A stretch of 64,000 nt of DNA. Origin: Hafnia psychrotolerans (GTDB lineage Bacteria > Pseudomonadota > Gammaproteobacteria > Enterobacterales > Enterobacteriaceae). A program made the translations under genes and the position numbers. The stretch lies in assembly GCF_014639435.1 (NCBI RefSeq), contig NZ_BMFZ01000005.1, positions 248,001 to 312,000 of the forward strand, written 5' to 3'. Every line of letters begins with the position of its first letter. Positions within the stretch are counted from its first letter, which is position 1. Below are positions 9,349 to 18,878 of the stretch, in pieces. The notes beneath the pieces were generated by a model. It saw only the letters and a list, made by a program, of their open reading frames with translations, was not told the DNA's origin and searched no databases.

Positions 9349-10149
9349 ATGGCAAAGGCCAAACTGAAATTTCGCCTGCACCGCACGTTTATCGTGATGA
9401 TTTGTCTGGCTTTATTAGTCGTGCTTATGCAAGGCGCATCCTATTTTAGCCTCGGACATCAACTTGCACGATCTCAGCAGGTGGAACAACTCGCCCAGAC
9501 ACTGGCGAAACAGGTGGCCTTTACGCTGGCTCCGCTGATGAACAGCGACAATGATGGCGCTGATATCGCACAAATTTCCACTATTTTGAATCAACTTACC
9601 GATAACAGCCGCATTCTTGACGCCAGCGTTTATGAAGTGGACGGCTCACTGTTGGCCCACGCCGGTGAGAAGGTGCCGGTGCGTGACCGACTGGCGCTTG
9701 ACGGGAAGCGAGCGGGCAGTTATTTCAATCACCAGATTGTACAACCCATTGAAGATAAAGACGGCCCGAGCGGTTTCCTGCGCTTAACACTGGATACCCA
9801 CGTGCTGGCCACGGAGTCCAAACAGGTGGATAACACCACCAACTTACTACGCCTGATGATGCTGGCTGCCCTTGGCGTGGGTATCATTCTTGCTCGCACA
9901 CTGTTGCAAGGTCGCCGCAGTCGCTGGCAGCAATCACCATTCCTGCTGACCGCCAGTAAGCCTTTAAAAGAAGATGACGAGCCGGAAGAAGAAGAAGACA
10001 CCGATGAATTCGGCCCGCCGCCAACGCTGAATATGACCGAGCCTGACGACGCGGTCGCTCCCGCCAAACCGGCCACCGAAGCACAAACCAAAGAAGCCGC
10101 CCAGGCAGCTTACCGCAGCCTAAAACGTAGCCGGGAAAGAAAGGATTAA
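9349..10149 (+). CDS. smp: Inner membrane protein Smp (YtjB)
   Basis: This is the SerB-linked membrane protein, of unknown biochemical role. A membrane segment at about residues 14-34 (TFIVMICLALLVVLMQGASY) and another at about 165-182 flank a periplasmic domain with DNSRILDASVYEVDG and RDRLALDGKRAGSYFN. The cytoplasmic tail carries RWQQSPFLLTASKPL, as in E. coli YtjB. At 266 residues it is about 50 longer than the 214-residue E. coli protein. The extra part is an acidic and proline/alanine-rich C-terminal tail. AAGGAAATGGA precedes the ATG. It is divergent from serB, as in E. coli. lplA and yjjJ, which follow in E. coli, are missing. Confidence 0.9.
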   Translation: MAKAKLKFRLHRTFIVMICLALLVVLMQGASYFSLGHQLARSQQVEQLAQTLAKQVAFTLAPLMNSDNDGADIAQISTILNQLTDNSRILDASVYEVDGSLLAHAGEKVPVRDRLALDGKRAGSYFNHQIVQPIEDKDGPSGFLRLTLDTHVLATESKQVDNTTNLLRLMMLAALGVGIILARTLLQGRRSRWQQSPFLLTASKPLKEDDEPEEEEDTDEFGPPPTLNMTEPDDAVAPAKPATEAQTKEAAQAAYRSLKRSRERKD

Positions 10150-10230
10150 GCCAGACACTCATTCTTCCCACTTATTCTGTACTAAGCCGATTTGTCTTTA
10201 GTGAAGAGCAAAACCAATAAACCTAAATAG

Positions 10231-10258
10231 AAACGGGGACTTTAAAAGCCCCCGTTTT
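10231..10258. terminator. Bidirectional terminator between smp and deoD
   Basis: AAACGGGG pairs with CCCCGTTT around an 11-nt loop that can itself pair partly (CTT/AAG). A- and T-rich ends suit both convergent genes. Confidence 0.8.
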
Positions 10259-10282
10259 ACGATCGGTGAAAAACGACAGAAC

Positions 10283-11002
10283 TTACTCTTTATCACCCAA
10301 CAGAACGGATTCCAGTGCGATTTCAACCATGTCGTTGAACGTGGTCTGGCGTTCTTCAGCAGTGGTTTGTTCGTGGGTACGAATGTGGTCGGATACGGTA
10401 CAAATGGTTAGCGCTTTCGCACCGAACTCAGCGGCGACCCCGTAGATACCCGCGGCTTCCATTTCCACGCCCAGAATGCCGTATTTTTCCATTACGTCGA
10501 ACATCTGTGGGTCCGGCGTGTAGAACAGATCAGCGGAGAAGATGTTACCTACACGGGCATTAATGCCTTTGGCCTTGGCCGCATCAGACGCGTTACGCAC
10601 CATGTCATAATCAGCAATAGCGGCGTAGTCATGATCTTTAAAACGCATGCGGTTCACTTTGGAATCCGTACAAGCGCCCATCCCAATCACGATGTCGCGC
10701 AGTTTAATGTCCGCACGAACGGCACCGCAAGAACCCACACGGATGATTTTTTTCACGCCAAATTCGGTGATCAACTCTTTGGCATAAATTGAGCAGGAAG
10801 GAATGCCCATACCGTGGCCCATAACAGAGATTTTGCGACCTTTATAAGTCCCGGTGAAACCCAACATGCCACGCACGTCATTCACCTGCTTAATATCTTT
10901 CAGGAACGTTTCAGCAATGTGTTTAGCGCGCAGCGGATCGCCCGGCATCAGCACTACGTCAGCGAAGTCGCCCATTTCAGCATTAATGTGTGGAGTTGCC
11001 AT
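10283..11002 (-). CDS. deoD: Purine nucleoside phosphorylase DeoD
   Basis: DeoD splits purine (deoxy)nucleosides with phosphate into base and (deoxy)ribose-1-phosphate. It is a hexameric cytosolic enzyme; 239 residues is the family length. The start [20 protein letters not shown], the phosphate-binding part [11 protein letters not shown] and the active-site region [19 protein letters not shown] are clear. Asp in [10 protein letters not shown] corresponds to the base-binding catalytic Asp of the trimeric/hexameric PNP family. AAGGA lies upstream of the ATG. It is the last gene of the deoCABD operon. Confidence 0.98.
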   Translation of the reverse strand: MATPHINAEMGDFADVVLMPGDPLRAKHIAETFLKDIKQVNDVRGMLGFTGTYKGRKISVMGHGMGIPSCSIYAKELITEFGVKKIIRVGSCGAVRADIKLRDIVIGMGACTDSKVNRMRFKDHDYAAIADYDMVRNASDAAKAKGINARVGNIFSADLFYTPDPQMFDVMEKYGILGVEMEAAGIYGVAAEFGAKALTICTVSDHIRTHEQTTAEERQTTFNDMVEIALESVLLGDKE

Positions 11003-11106
11003 TATTATCTTTCCTTAAATTCTTATTAAAAATGCACCGAGGTACCAACCCAAAGGATTCGACGTTGTCGCCAGACATCAAGCTAACAACGTGAAAGGCA
11101 TAGGCT

Positions 11107-12330
11107 TTAGAGCATCGATTTACCGTAGTCCATTGGCGACAAGTCGAAGTATTTCGCCACGGTCTGGCCGATATCCGCGAAAGTGTCGCGGTGACCTAAT
11201 GAGCCAGGTTTCACTTTCGGGCCGTAGATTAACACCGGAATGTGCTCACGAGTATGGTCTGTGCCGCGCCAGGTTGGGTCGCAACCGTGGTCCGCAGTAA
11301 AGATGATCATGTCATCTTCTTTCACCAGCGCCAGCAGTTCAGGCAGGCGACGGTCGAACAGCTCCAACGCAGCGGCATAACCTGCCACATCGCGACGATG
11401 ACCGTAAGATGAGTCGAAATCAACGAAGTTAGTGAAGACGATAGTTTTGTCACCGGCTTCTTTCATTTCTTTGATGGTCGCATCAAACAGCGCGTCCAGA
11501 CCGGTGGCTTTCACTTTTTTGGTGATACCAACTTGCGCGTAGATATCGGCAATCTTACCGACGGAAACCACCTGGCCATTTTTCTCATCAACCAGTTTTT
11601 TCAGGATCGTCGGTGCCGGTGGTTCAACCGCTAAGTCGTGGCGGTTACCGGTACGTTCGAAGTTACCGACTTTATCGCCCAGGAACGGACGGGCGATAAC
11701 ACGGCCAATATTGTAGCCACCTTCGGTGAGCTCTTCGCGGGCGATTTCGCACAGTTCATACAGGCGATCCAATCCGAAAGTCTCCTCGTGACAGGCGATC
11801 TGAAATACAGAGTCAGCAGAGGTATAGAAAATCGGCTTGCCCGTTTTCATGTGTTCTTCGCCAAGCTCGTCCAGTACGACTGTACCCGAAGAATGGCAGT
11901 TACCGAGGTAGCCGGGCAGATTACCGCGCTTCACCAGTTTATCCAGCAGCGCTTGCGGGAAGCTGTTGGTCGTATCGCTGAAATATCCCCAGTCAAACAG
12001 CACAGGCACACCGGCAATTTCCCAGTGGCCAGACGGCGTATCTTTACCTGAGGAGAGTTCGCTGGCATAAGCATAAGCGCCAGAGATTTCTGCATTACCG
12101 TCCAACCCTTCAGGGATTTTACCGGTGGATTCTTCTGCGGCTTTCGCCAGCCCAAGACGGGTCAGGTTAGGCAGATTTAGCGGGCCCTGACGGCCCACAT
12201 TGGCTTCGCCACGAGCGCAGGCGGCAGCAATATGTCCCAGCGTGTCAGAACCGGTATCACCGAATTTTTCAGCATCTTCACTGGCACCAATACCAAATGA
12301 GTCCAATACCATGATAAACGTACGTTTCAT
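11107..12330 (-). CDS. deoB: Phosphopentomutase DeoB
   Basis: DeoB interconverts (deoxy)ribose-1-phosphate and (deoxy)ribose-5-phosphate, linking DeoA and DeoD to DeoC. The 407 residues show the alkaline phosphatase superfamily fold: the metal-binding [11 protein letters not shown] at the N-terminus, the large cap in the middle, and C-terminal metal ligands in [11 protein letters not shown] and [17 protein letters not shown] precedes the ATG. It lies 108 bp after deoA and 104 bp before deoD. Confidence 0.98.
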   Translation of the reverse strand: MKRTFIMVLDSFGIGASEDAEKFGDTGSDTLGHIAAACARGEANVGRQGPLNLPNLTRLGLAKAAEESTGKIPEGLDGNAEISGAYAYASELSSGKDTPSGHWEIAGVPVLFDWGYFSDTTNSFPQALLDKLVKRGNLPGYLGNCHSSGTVVLDELGEEHMKTGKPIFYTSADSVFQIACHEETFGLDRLYELCEIAREELTEGGYNIGRVIARPFLGDKVGNFERTGNRHDLAVEPPAPTILKKLVDEKNGQVVSVGKIADIYAQVGITKKVKATGLDALFDATIKEMKEAGDKTIVFTNFVDFDSSYGHRRDVAGYAAALELFDRRLPELLALVKEDDMIIFTADHGCDPTWRGTDHTREHIPVLIYGPKVKPGSLGHRDTFADIGQTVAKYFDLSPMDYGKSML

Positions 12331-12438
12331 CTTGTACTCCTACGCTTGGTTATTCGTTGCGTGCATCGGTTAAGGTCGACACACTGATCGCATTGATTTG
12401 GGGGCATCATGAATATTTTCAACCCTCTTTTGTATTCG

Positions 12439-13758
12439 TTAATTGATACGGCGATAAATCACTGGCGTGCTTTCCGGCGCTTTATCACTGAGGACAATCG
12501 AGGTGCGCACTTCTTCGGCGGCCTGCTGCCAGGCTTCTTCGCTGTTAGCATGAATCATCGCCAGCGGTTGCTGGGTGTCCACCTTCTGGCCCAGTTGCGC
12601 CATATGTGTCAGCCCCACGCTGTAGTCGATAGCATCGGCGGCGCGGCGGCGACCACCACCCAGTGACACCACCGACATACCGAGCGCGCGGGTATCCATG
12701 GCGCTGACGATACCGGCCTTCTCGGAGTAAACCGGCTTGCTCAGCGTCGCCTGCGGCAGATAGCTATCGTAGCGTTCCATAAAGTCGATCGGCCCTTTCT
12801 GCGCAGCGATCATACGGCCGAAGATTTCTGCCGCTTTGCCGTTATCCAGTACAGCCTGTAATTTGCTGCGGGCATCAGCGTCGTCTTTTGCCAGACCACC
12901 AGAGAGCAACATCTCAACGCACAGCGCCATCGTCACGTCCAACAGACGTGGATTACGGTACTCACCGGTCAGGAAGCGCACAGCTTCACGCACTTCGACG
13001 GCGTTACCGGCGCTGGAAGCCAATACCTGGTTCATGTCGGTCAACAGCGCGGTGGTTTTACAACCTGCGCCATTGGCAACATCAACAATGGCCTGGGCCA
13101 GATCCTGCGACAACTGATAGGTCGGCATAAATGCACCGGAGCCGACTTTAACGTCCATGACCAGCGCGTCCAGACCTTCAGCCAATTTTTTGGCGAGGAT
13201 TGAAGCGGTGATCAGCGGAATAGAATCAACAGTGGCGGTAATGTCGCGAGTGGCATAGAAGCGTTTGTCCGCCGGTGCCAGCGAACTGGTCTGACCGATA
13301 ATGGCTACGCCGACATCCTGAATGATACTGCGAAAGCGGTTGTCATCAGGGAAGATATCAAAGCCCGGGATAGCTTCTAGTTTGTCCAGCGTACCGCCAG
13401 TATGGCCGAGGCCACGTCCAGAGATCATGGGCACATAGCCACCACAAGCGGCCACCATCGGGCCAAGCATTAGGGAGGTTACATCCCCGACACCGCCGGT
13501 GGAGTGTTTATCCACAACCGGGCCGTTGAGGTTGAGGCTTTTCCAGTTAAGTACCGTGCCAGAATCGCGCATCGCCATGGTCAGCGCCACACGCTCGTTC
13601 ATATTCATATCATTGAAATAGATGGTCATTGCCAGGGCAGCAATCTGACCTTCGGAAATCTGACTGTCACGAATACCATTGATGAAAAAGCGAATTTCTT
13701 CTTCGCTTAATGACTGCCCGTCACGTTTTTTACGAATGATTTCTTGTGCGAGAAACAC
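12439..13758 (-). CDS. deoA: Thymidine phosphorylase DeoA
   Basis: DeoA phosphorolyses thymidine and deoxyuridine to the base and deoxyribose-1-phosphate. The 439 residues begin [20 protein letters not shown] as in E. coli. The phosphate-binding loop KHSTGGVGD and the signature [16 protein letters not shown] near residue 115 are intact. The start codon is GTG, with AAGGAG 8-10 bases ahead. Second gene of the deo operon. Confidence 0.98.
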   Translation of the reverse strand: MFLAQEIIRKKRDGQSLSEEEIRFFINGIRDSQISEGQIAALAMTIYFNDMNMNERVALTMAMRDSGTVLNWKSLNLNGPVVDKHSTGGVGDVTSLMLGPMVAACGGYVPMISGRGLGHTGGTLDKLEAIPGFDIFPDDNRFRSIIQDVGVAIIGQTSSLAPADKRFYATRDITATVDSIPLITASILAKKLAEGLDALVMDVKVGSGAFMPTYQLSQDLAQAIVDVANGAGCKTTALLTDMNQVLASSAGNAVEVREAVRFLTGEYRNPRLLDVTMALCVEMLLSGGLAKDDADARSKLQAVLDNGKAAEIFGRMIAAQKGPIDFMERYDSYLPQATLSKPVYSEKAGIVSAMDTRALGMSVVSLGGGRRRAADAIDYSVGLTHMAQLGQKVDTQQPLAMIHANSEEAWQQAAEEVRTSIVLSDKAPESTPVIYRRIN

Positions 13759-13851
13759 GGAGTGCTCCTTGATGACTAGAGGTATAAGGGGTAACCGATG
13801 TTCTTCCTATCGCCAAAAGCGCAGTTCAACACTGCGCAATGACGATAACAA

Positions 13852-14631
13852 TCAGTAGCTGCTGGTAGATTTTTGATCAGCGTGGCCAAGCGTAGTCAGC
13901 AGACTGGCCAACAAGCTTGAAGCACCAAAACGGAAATGGCGTGCATCAGCCCATTCGCGTCCCAGTAGACGGTCAGCCAACGCCAGATATTGCGCGGCAT
14001 CTTCAGCCGTTTTCACGCCACCAGCGGGTTTAAAACCAACCGTTTTGCCAACCCCCATCTCGGCAATCACGCTCATCATCAGCTCTGCGCTGTGCAACGT
14101 GGCGTTCTCAGGCACTTTGCCGGTTGAGGTTTTGATAAAGTCAGCACCGGCTTTGATAGCCATTTCGGACGCTTTACGGATCAGCGAATCCTGCTTCAGT
14201 TCACCGGTTTCGATAATCACTTTCAGTAGCACATTCGCGGCGGCGCAGGCTTCTTTACACTGTTTCACCAGCTCGAAACCAACCTGCTCATTACCGGCGA
14301 TCAACGCACGGTAAGGGAAGACGACGTCCACTTCGTCTGCGCCATAGGCGATAGCAGCACGCGTTTCTGCGACAGCGATGTCAATGTCATCGTTTCCGTG
14401 CGGGAAGTTGGTGACAGTGGCAATACGGATGTCTGGTGTACCTTGTTCGCGCAGCGCTTTACGGGCTACAGGAATGAAACGTGGATAGATGCAGATAGCC
14501 GCGGTATTGCCGGCAGGGCTTTTGGCCTGATGACAAAGAGCGATCACTTTTTCGTCAGTGTCGTCGTCATTCAGGGTAGTTAAATCCATCAGGTTCAGTG
14601 CACGTTGTGCAGCGGCGTTTAAATCGGTCAT
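13852..14631 (-). CDS. deoC: Deoxyribose-phosphate aldolase DeoC
   Basis: DeoC cleaves deoxyribose-5-phosphate to glyceraldehyde-3-phosphate and acetaldehyde through a Schiff-base lysine. From the ATG at 14629-14631 the protein is 259 residues, the same as E. coli. The alternative five codons upstream was rejected because GGAGAG fits the inner ATG and [20 protein letters not shown] matches the family. The catalytic lysines lie in [12 protein letters not shown] and FIKTSTGKV. First gene of the operon, behind a 560-bp regulatory region. Confidence 0.98.
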   Translation of the reverse strand: MTDLNAAAQRALNLMDLTTLNDDDTDEKVIALCHQAKSPAGNTAAICIYPRFIPVARKALREQGTPDIRIATVTNFPHGNDDIDIAVAETRAAIAYGADEVDVVFPYRALIAGNEQVGFELVKQCKEACAAANVLLKVIIETGELKQDSLIRKASEMAIKAGADFIKTSTGKVPENATLHSAELMMSVIAEMGVGKTVGFKPAGGVKTAEDAAQYLALADRLLGREWADARHFRFGASSLLASLLTTLGHADQKSTSSY

Positions 14632-14877
14632 AAAACTCTCCAACAATTATCAATTCCAGCGACCAGCCAGAACTGAGCATACAGTCATGAACTCATTGGG
14701 TGCCGTGTGGCATCAGCAGAATTCTGCACGGTTGGCGAGCGGACTTGGTTCCTTGAAGATAGCGTGCGGGAAACACGATGAAGCATTTCCGCTGGCAACT
14801 GAGATCCTTCTCACCGCGCTTGGATTGGCATCTGCCAATTCGTTGTGACTATTTGAACACATCACATCAGGTTGCTG

Positions 14878-14893
14878 TGTGCAGTATTTCACA
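14878..14893. promoter_or_regulatory. CRP-like site upstream of deoC
   Basis: TGTGC-AGTATT-TCACA matches the CRP consensus TGTGA-N6-TCACA at nine of ten positions and is flanked by further symmetric bases (TG...CA). A weaker TGTGA half-site starts at 14844. In E. coli deoP2 is controlled by two CRP sites with CytR between them. Confidence 0.6.
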
Positions 14894-15059
14894 CAAAATG
14901 AAAACCCATTGCAACGTTACTTGGTGAAATGGGACTAAGATCACATAACACCAGCTCTACGCTCAGAATTTGGCCTGAATAAAGAGTGTATACCCCTTTT
15001 ACTACAATAGATGGCGGGTGACTCACTCTGCGACTACCGACCGGCAATCACGGCATAAA

Positions 15060-15075
15060 TGTTATAATAATAACA
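15060..15075. promoter_or_regulatory. DeoR-type operator, proximal
   Basis: TGTTATAATAATAACA has both half-sites (TGTTA and TAACA) of the E. coli DeoR operator TGTTAGAATTCTAACA. It lies about 430 bp upstream of the deoC start. Confidence 0.6.
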
Positions 15076-15144
15076 TTAACAAAGGAAGTCATTGCGCCAT
15101 GAATCGAGAGAATGGGGTGTAAATAGATAGGTTCGACATTAAAA

Positions 15145-15160
15145 TGTTATTTAAATAACA
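15145..15160. promoter_or_regulatory. DeoR-type operator, distal
   Basis: TGTTATTTAAATAACA is a perfect 16-bp palindrome with DeoR half-sites. Its centre is 85 bp from that of the other copy, close to eight helical turns. It lies 36 bp downstream of the yjjV stop. Confidence 0.6.
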
Positions 15161-15195
15161 TATGATTTTAAAGGCCGATGAAGGTGCTTTCGCGG

Positions 15196-15978
15196 TCAGC
15201 CAGGCAGGGCAAAAATGCGGCGCGTATTATCAAGCAGCGCGGTGGCAATCTGCTCCGGCGTTTCACTGCGCAGTTCACATAATGCATCAAACACGGATGC
15301 AGCACGCTCGGGTCGATTAGGCTGTCCCTGAAAACCCTGCAGTGGCATATCGGGTGCATCGGTTTCCAGCACCAGGGATGAAAGAGGAAGTTGTGCCATC
15401 ACATTACGCGTTTTCTGCGCCCGATGGTAAGTGATGGTACCGCCTACGCCGATGGCAAACCCCAGTTTCACAAATACCTGCGCTTGTGACAGGCTACCCG
15501 CAAAACCATGAACCACACCGGTGGCTGGAAGTCGAGCCTGACGCAGCATCGCCGCAAGCTGATCGTGACTGCGGCGTGAATGCAGGATCACCGGCAGGTT
15601 TTCACGTTTCGCTAGCACGAACTGTGCTTTGAGCAACTGCTGCTGCCGCTCAAACAGCGGTTGTGCCATATACAGGTCCAGACCTATCTCGCCGATCGCC
15701 ACCAGCCTGGCATCACGATGAGATAACCCGTCCTCAAGTAACTCAAGATCGGCGTCCTTGTGGCGAGAGATATAAAGCGGATGCAGTCCAAGTGCAGCGA
15801 AAATCTGTGGATAGTGTTTTGCCAGTTTCAGTACGCCCGGAAAACGGTCAGCGGTGACAGCAGGCACAATCAACTGCCGCACATTGGCAACTTCGGCTTT
15901 TTGCAGGCTTGCAGTTTCAGCACCGGTAAACGGCGGGAAATCAAAATGGCAGTGTGTGTCAATCAGATGGAAACTCAC
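15196..15978 (-). CDS. yjjV: TatD-family metal-dependent hydrolase YjjV
   Basis: A 260-residue TatD-type TIM-barrel hydrolase, probably a metal-dependent DNase or phosphoesterase; the true substrate of YjjV is uncertain. The metal motif DTHCHFDFP lies at residues 7-15; AIGEIGLDLY, LPVILHSRRSHD and VVHGFAGSL supply further ligands, and LVLETDAPDMP comes near the end. The start overlaps the yjjU stop by four bases (ATGA), so translation of the two is coupled. Same order as in E. coli. Confidence 0.95.
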   Translation of the reverse strand: MSFHLIDTHCHFDFPPFTGAETASLQKAEVANVRQLIVPAVTADRFPGVLKLAKHYPQIFAALGLHPLYISRHKDADLELLEDGLSHRDARLVAIGEIGLDLYMAQPLFERQQQLLKAQFVLAKRENLPVILHSRRSHDQLAAMLRQARLPATGVVHGFAGSLSQAQVFVKLGFAIGVGGTITYHRAQKTRNVMAQLPLSSLVLETDAPDMPLQGFQGQPNRPERAASVFDALCELRSETPEQIATALLDNTRRIFALPG

Positions 15979-17174
15979 CGATCTTCACCTTCGTTATAAT
16001 GGCTCTCTTCACTGTGCGGAATCTCGTGGTGAGCTGCGTGTTGGGTATCATCATGAAATGCACTGGCTGCAGGACGCACCATTCCGCCATCGGCAATCAT
16101 ATCTGTAAGCACGGCGGGGTCGAGAATAATCTGTTCGACAACGCTGGCAGCCGCAAGCGGTATCACGTTATCTGGATTATCCTGTGGCACCACCACGCGC
16201 TTCGGCCGAGCTTTACGCGGCGTGATAAACGGCATAGGGCGTTCATTTTCGCGGGGAATAAACCAGTGTGATACCGCCGACAGAAAGTAGCGGGCGCAGC
16301 GACGCCCAAGGTGATAATCCTGATTTAGCGCGGGTAAGCGGCTGCCTAAGGCGTGGCTGGCAAGTGGCTTGGGTGGGAAAATTTCAAAAATTCGCAGATC
16401 GCCCGGTGGGTTTTCGATGAACTGCTGAATGCGGTGATAGCTGCTCTCATGATGCTGCATCATCCGCACCAGTTGCTGCAGACTGCTTTCACTCAACCAC
16501 TGTTCCATGCGCTTCATCCACTGCGGCGTGTAGAACATCGCCGAGGGTACGGTGCGAATCACCACAATGGTATCCGCGCCGCGTCGGTAGGCCTCTTCGA
16601 CTGGAATGGCATCGCTGATGCCACCGTCCTGATAGCTGATCCCGTCAAGATCCACGCCCATGCGGTAAAAACCCGGTATAGCGCTGGAAGCTTTGATCAC
16701 GGGTAACCAGTTTTCACGCGTTGGCGCAAAATAGTTGGCGGTGTAATCATCGCTGCGACAGGCACACATGAGAAACTCACGGCCGTCGATCAACAGTTTC
16801 TCAGCCGAGTCCATCGCCAACGGCATATTTTTAGAGGTTTCGTCCACCAGCCAGTCGAGATCGATAAGATGCCCGCCACGGACAAAGCGCAGTGGATTAA
16901 AAAAATGAGGACTGGTGGTGTATCGAGTGATGACCCGCCGTGCATATCCTGGCTGGCCGCAAACAAAGGCCGAGAGATTTTGCGCACCTGCCGAGGTACC
17001 AATAAAAAGATCGAACGGATTAAATCCCGCACGTTGAAATTCGTCCAGCACGCCCGCGGTGAAAATCCCGCGTTGCCCGCCGCCTTCACACACCAGCGCA
17101 ATCTTGCCGGGTTTGTAAGGTTTGTATGCCAGCGGTTCAATATTGCCGAGCGTAACAGGTATTCTGTATCCCAA
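15975..17174 (-). CDS. yjjU: Patatin-like phospholipase YjjU
   Basis: A patatin-family serine hydrolase (predicted phospholipase/esterase) of 399 residues. It has the oxyanion loop CEGGGQRG, nucleophile motif GTSAG and the catalytic Asp in QDGGISDA, so the Ser-Asp dyad is intact. The start is taken as the TTG at 17172-17174, giving M-G-Y-R-I-P-V like E. coli MGQRIPV, because GAGGGGAAGG lies immediately upstream. A second TTG at 17195 is in frame but has no good ribosome site. The C-terminal 60 residues are low in similarity and rich in Pro/Ala/His. Confidence 0.93.
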   Translation of the reverse strand: MGYRIPVTLGNIEPLAYKPYKPGKIALVCEGGGQRGIFTAGVLDEFQRAGFNPFDLFIGTSAGAQNLSAFVCGQPGYARRVITRYTTSPHFFNPLRFVRGGHLIDLDWLVDETSKNMPLAMDSAEKLLIDGREFLMCACRSDDYTANYFAPTRENWLPVIKASSAIPGFYRMGVDLDGISYQDGGISDAIPVEEAYRRGADTIVVIRTVPSAMFYTPQWMKRMEQWLSESSLQQLVRMMQHHESSYHRIQQFIENPPGDLRIFEIFPPKPLASHALGSRLPALNQDYHLGRRCARYFLSAVSHWFIPRENERPMPFITPRKARPKRVVVPQDNPDNVIPLAAASVVEQIILDPAVLTDMIADGGMVRPAASAFHDDTQHAAHHEIPHSEESHYNEGEDR

Positions 17175-17371
17175 CGCCTTCCCCTCAGTGAACAAGCCGC
17201 AAAGTCTATGGGCCTCACCTCAGAGCATACCTTTTCTTTATGAGTTCGGTAATTTTCTAATAAAATACCGGAGATTAAATCGTTACTTTCTGTTAACTAG
17301 TTTCAGTTGAACAGTGTACGACCCAATCTCCGGCAGGAGTCTATTCAGTGCTTAATCTGTCAGTAAGAATG

Positions 17372-17533
17372 TCAGAGTCGTTTACGACCCGTAAAGAGGC
17401 TGACCAAGAACAGAATGATACCCACTACGAAGACAATTTTTGCAGCCCAAGCCGCTGTACCGGCCAAACCACCAAAACCAAGAGCCGCCGCGATTAACGC
17501 GATGATTAGAAATATAATGCCCCAACGAAACAT
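17372..17533 (-). CDS. ytjA: Small membrane protein YtjA (DUF1328)
   Basis: A 53-residue, strongly hydrophobic protein beginning [20 protein letters not shown] and ending in GRKRL, nearly identical to E. coli YtjA. Two membrane segments (residues 4-22 and 28-47) with a glycine/alanine turn are visible. AAGGAG stands eight bases before the ATG. Its role is unknown; family members are often stress-induced. It sits between yjjU and osmY, as in E. coli. Confidence 0.95.
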   Translation of the reverse strand: MFRWGIIFLIIALIAAALGFGGLAGTAAWAAKIVFVVGIILFLVSLFTGRKRL

Positions 17534-17779
17534 AAGCTTCTCCTTACCCTATTTTTAAATAGTGCCTAATTCAACATGGTGTACCCAATATTTCGGGCCT
17601 GAACCCAATTTTAAACCTTTCTATTTGGCGTCTTAAAACCCGTTTTGCCCGGATAATAAAAATGCTTACCTTTTAAAGATAGCTGCAAAAATGAAAGTGT
17701 TAGAAAAACTGGCAACTTTTTAGGCCGAAAGGCCCCATGTGTACTGTTTTATAGTGTTTTATGCTGACTTTATAAGAAC

Positions 17780-17816
17780 AGGTTGCCTGCCACATAAACC
17801 CTATGACAGGCAACCT
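17780..17816 (-). terminator. Hairpin downstream of osmY
   Basis: AGGTTGCCTG and CAGGCAACCT form a perfect 10-bp stem with a 17-nt loop, 44 bp after the osmY stop. The U-tract on the minus strand is poor, so termination is likely but not certain. Confidence 0.6.
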
Positions 17817-17859
17817 TTACTGCACTTACAACACGTTACCGCTCAACGTATATAGAAGC

Positions 17860-18450
17860 CTATGGTGCGATTTTCAGGTCATTCTTGACACTTTTCACAC
17901 CATCAACGGTCTTGGCTACGCTTTCAGCACGGTCAGACTGCGCCTGATCTTTTACCGAACCGGATAACTGTACAACGCCGTCAGTCGTTTCAACTTTCAC
18001 CATACGCGAAGGGACGATGTCGTCAGCCAACAGTTTCGCTTTCACCGATGTGGTGGTGGCGGCGTCACCGGCATACCCTGTCACCGATTGGTCTTTGCTG
18101 TCTTTAGTGTGGAGTTTGTCGCTGACGGATTTCACGCCTTCAACTTTGGTCGCCACGGCAACAGCCTGTTCAGCTTCTTTCTGCGAACCCACAAAACCGC
18201 TCAGCGTAACCACGCCATGTTCCGTTTTTACTGAGATATCACTGCTCTTGATCGCTTTTTCGTCTATCAGAGCACTTTTCACTTTTGCTGTGGTGGCGCT
18301 ATCGCCCATATAGTTATCCACTTTCTTCATGGAACTATCGATTTTTGCACCTGTACTATCAGTGGTGGTTGCAGCGAATGCGCTACCGCTCATCAGTGCG
18401 GTACCCAGAACAACAGCCATCATAGAATAGGCAAATTTAGAGTTTTTCAT
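17860..18450 (-). CDS. osmY: Periplasmic BON-domain protein OsmY
   Basis: OsmY is an osmotically and stationary-phase-induced periplasmic protein, thought to act as a chaperone or envelope-associated factor. The 196 residues start with a signal peptide ([20 protein letters not shown], cleavage after SAFA at residue 26). Two BON domains follow, about residues 52-118 and 128-194, each with the repeated pattern VxTxxGVVxLSG. Length and order match E. coli OsmY (201). In E. coli it depends on RpoS; the promoter here was not resolved. Confidence 0.96.
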   Translation of the reverse strand: MKNSKFAYSMMAVVLGTALMSGSAFAATTTDSTGAKIDSSMKKVDNYMGDSATTAKVKSALIDEKAIKSSDISVKTEHGVVTLSGFVGSQKEAEQAVAVATKVEGVKSVSDKLHTKDSKDQSVTGYAGDAATTTSVKAKLLADDIVPSRMVKVETTDGVVQLSGSVKDQAQSDRAESVAKTVDGVKSVKNDLKIAP

Positions 18451-18827
18451 CGATTTCTTCCTTTCAGTTTATAAGCCCTAATTGGCGGGCTCGGTACGCC
18501 ACATTCTTGGTGACGCCTTCTAACAAAATGTTTTGCTGAGTTTTTACATCCCTTGTAGCAGAGTACTTCGTTTTATTCGGGCTTTTCATCGCCTTTCGAT
18601 ATAACTCTCTGCGTCGCGGCATAAAAATAGTGCTTTAAGCCACCTTTTCCTAAACACCCATTTAATATAGTCAAGAATCAGAAAAACAGTAGAGAGATCG
18701 TTGATAACAGCCCCGAATGCAGATAAGTCCTAAGCGCAGAGGGTTCTTATGCCTATTTTTCAGTCAAGTTGAGGGAGAAACGAACAGGGGAAATGTGACG
18801 CATGATCGAAAAATAGGGGAAAAGGAG
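18451..18827. other. Intergenic region upstream of osmY
   Basis: Non-coding leader and promoter region of osmY, reading leftward. No convincing gene. A clear sigma-S type -10 could not be assigned. The right end runs into the prfC terminator. Confidence 0.4.
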
Positions 18828-18853
18828 AAAAAAAGACGGCGCAACGGCCGTCT
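18828..18853 (-). terminator. Rho-independent terminator of prfC
   Basis: On the minus strand AGACGGC, a six-base loop, GCCGTCT and then a run of T. It lies 25 bp past the prfC stop. Confidence 0.9.
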
Positions 18854-18878
18854 CAGGAGGCAAAAACCGATAAAAAAA

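Larger units (their letters stand above)
14632..15195 (-). promoter_or_regulatory. deo operon regulatory region
   Basis: This 564-bp gap upstream of deoC contains no plausible gene. E. coli has yjjW-yjjI on the yjjV side of deoC; they are missing here. It holds a CRP-like site and two TGTTA-N6-TAACA palindromes, listed separately, as expected for the deoP region controlled by CRP-CytR and DeoR in E. coli. The promoters themselves were not pinned down. Confidence 0.7.
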
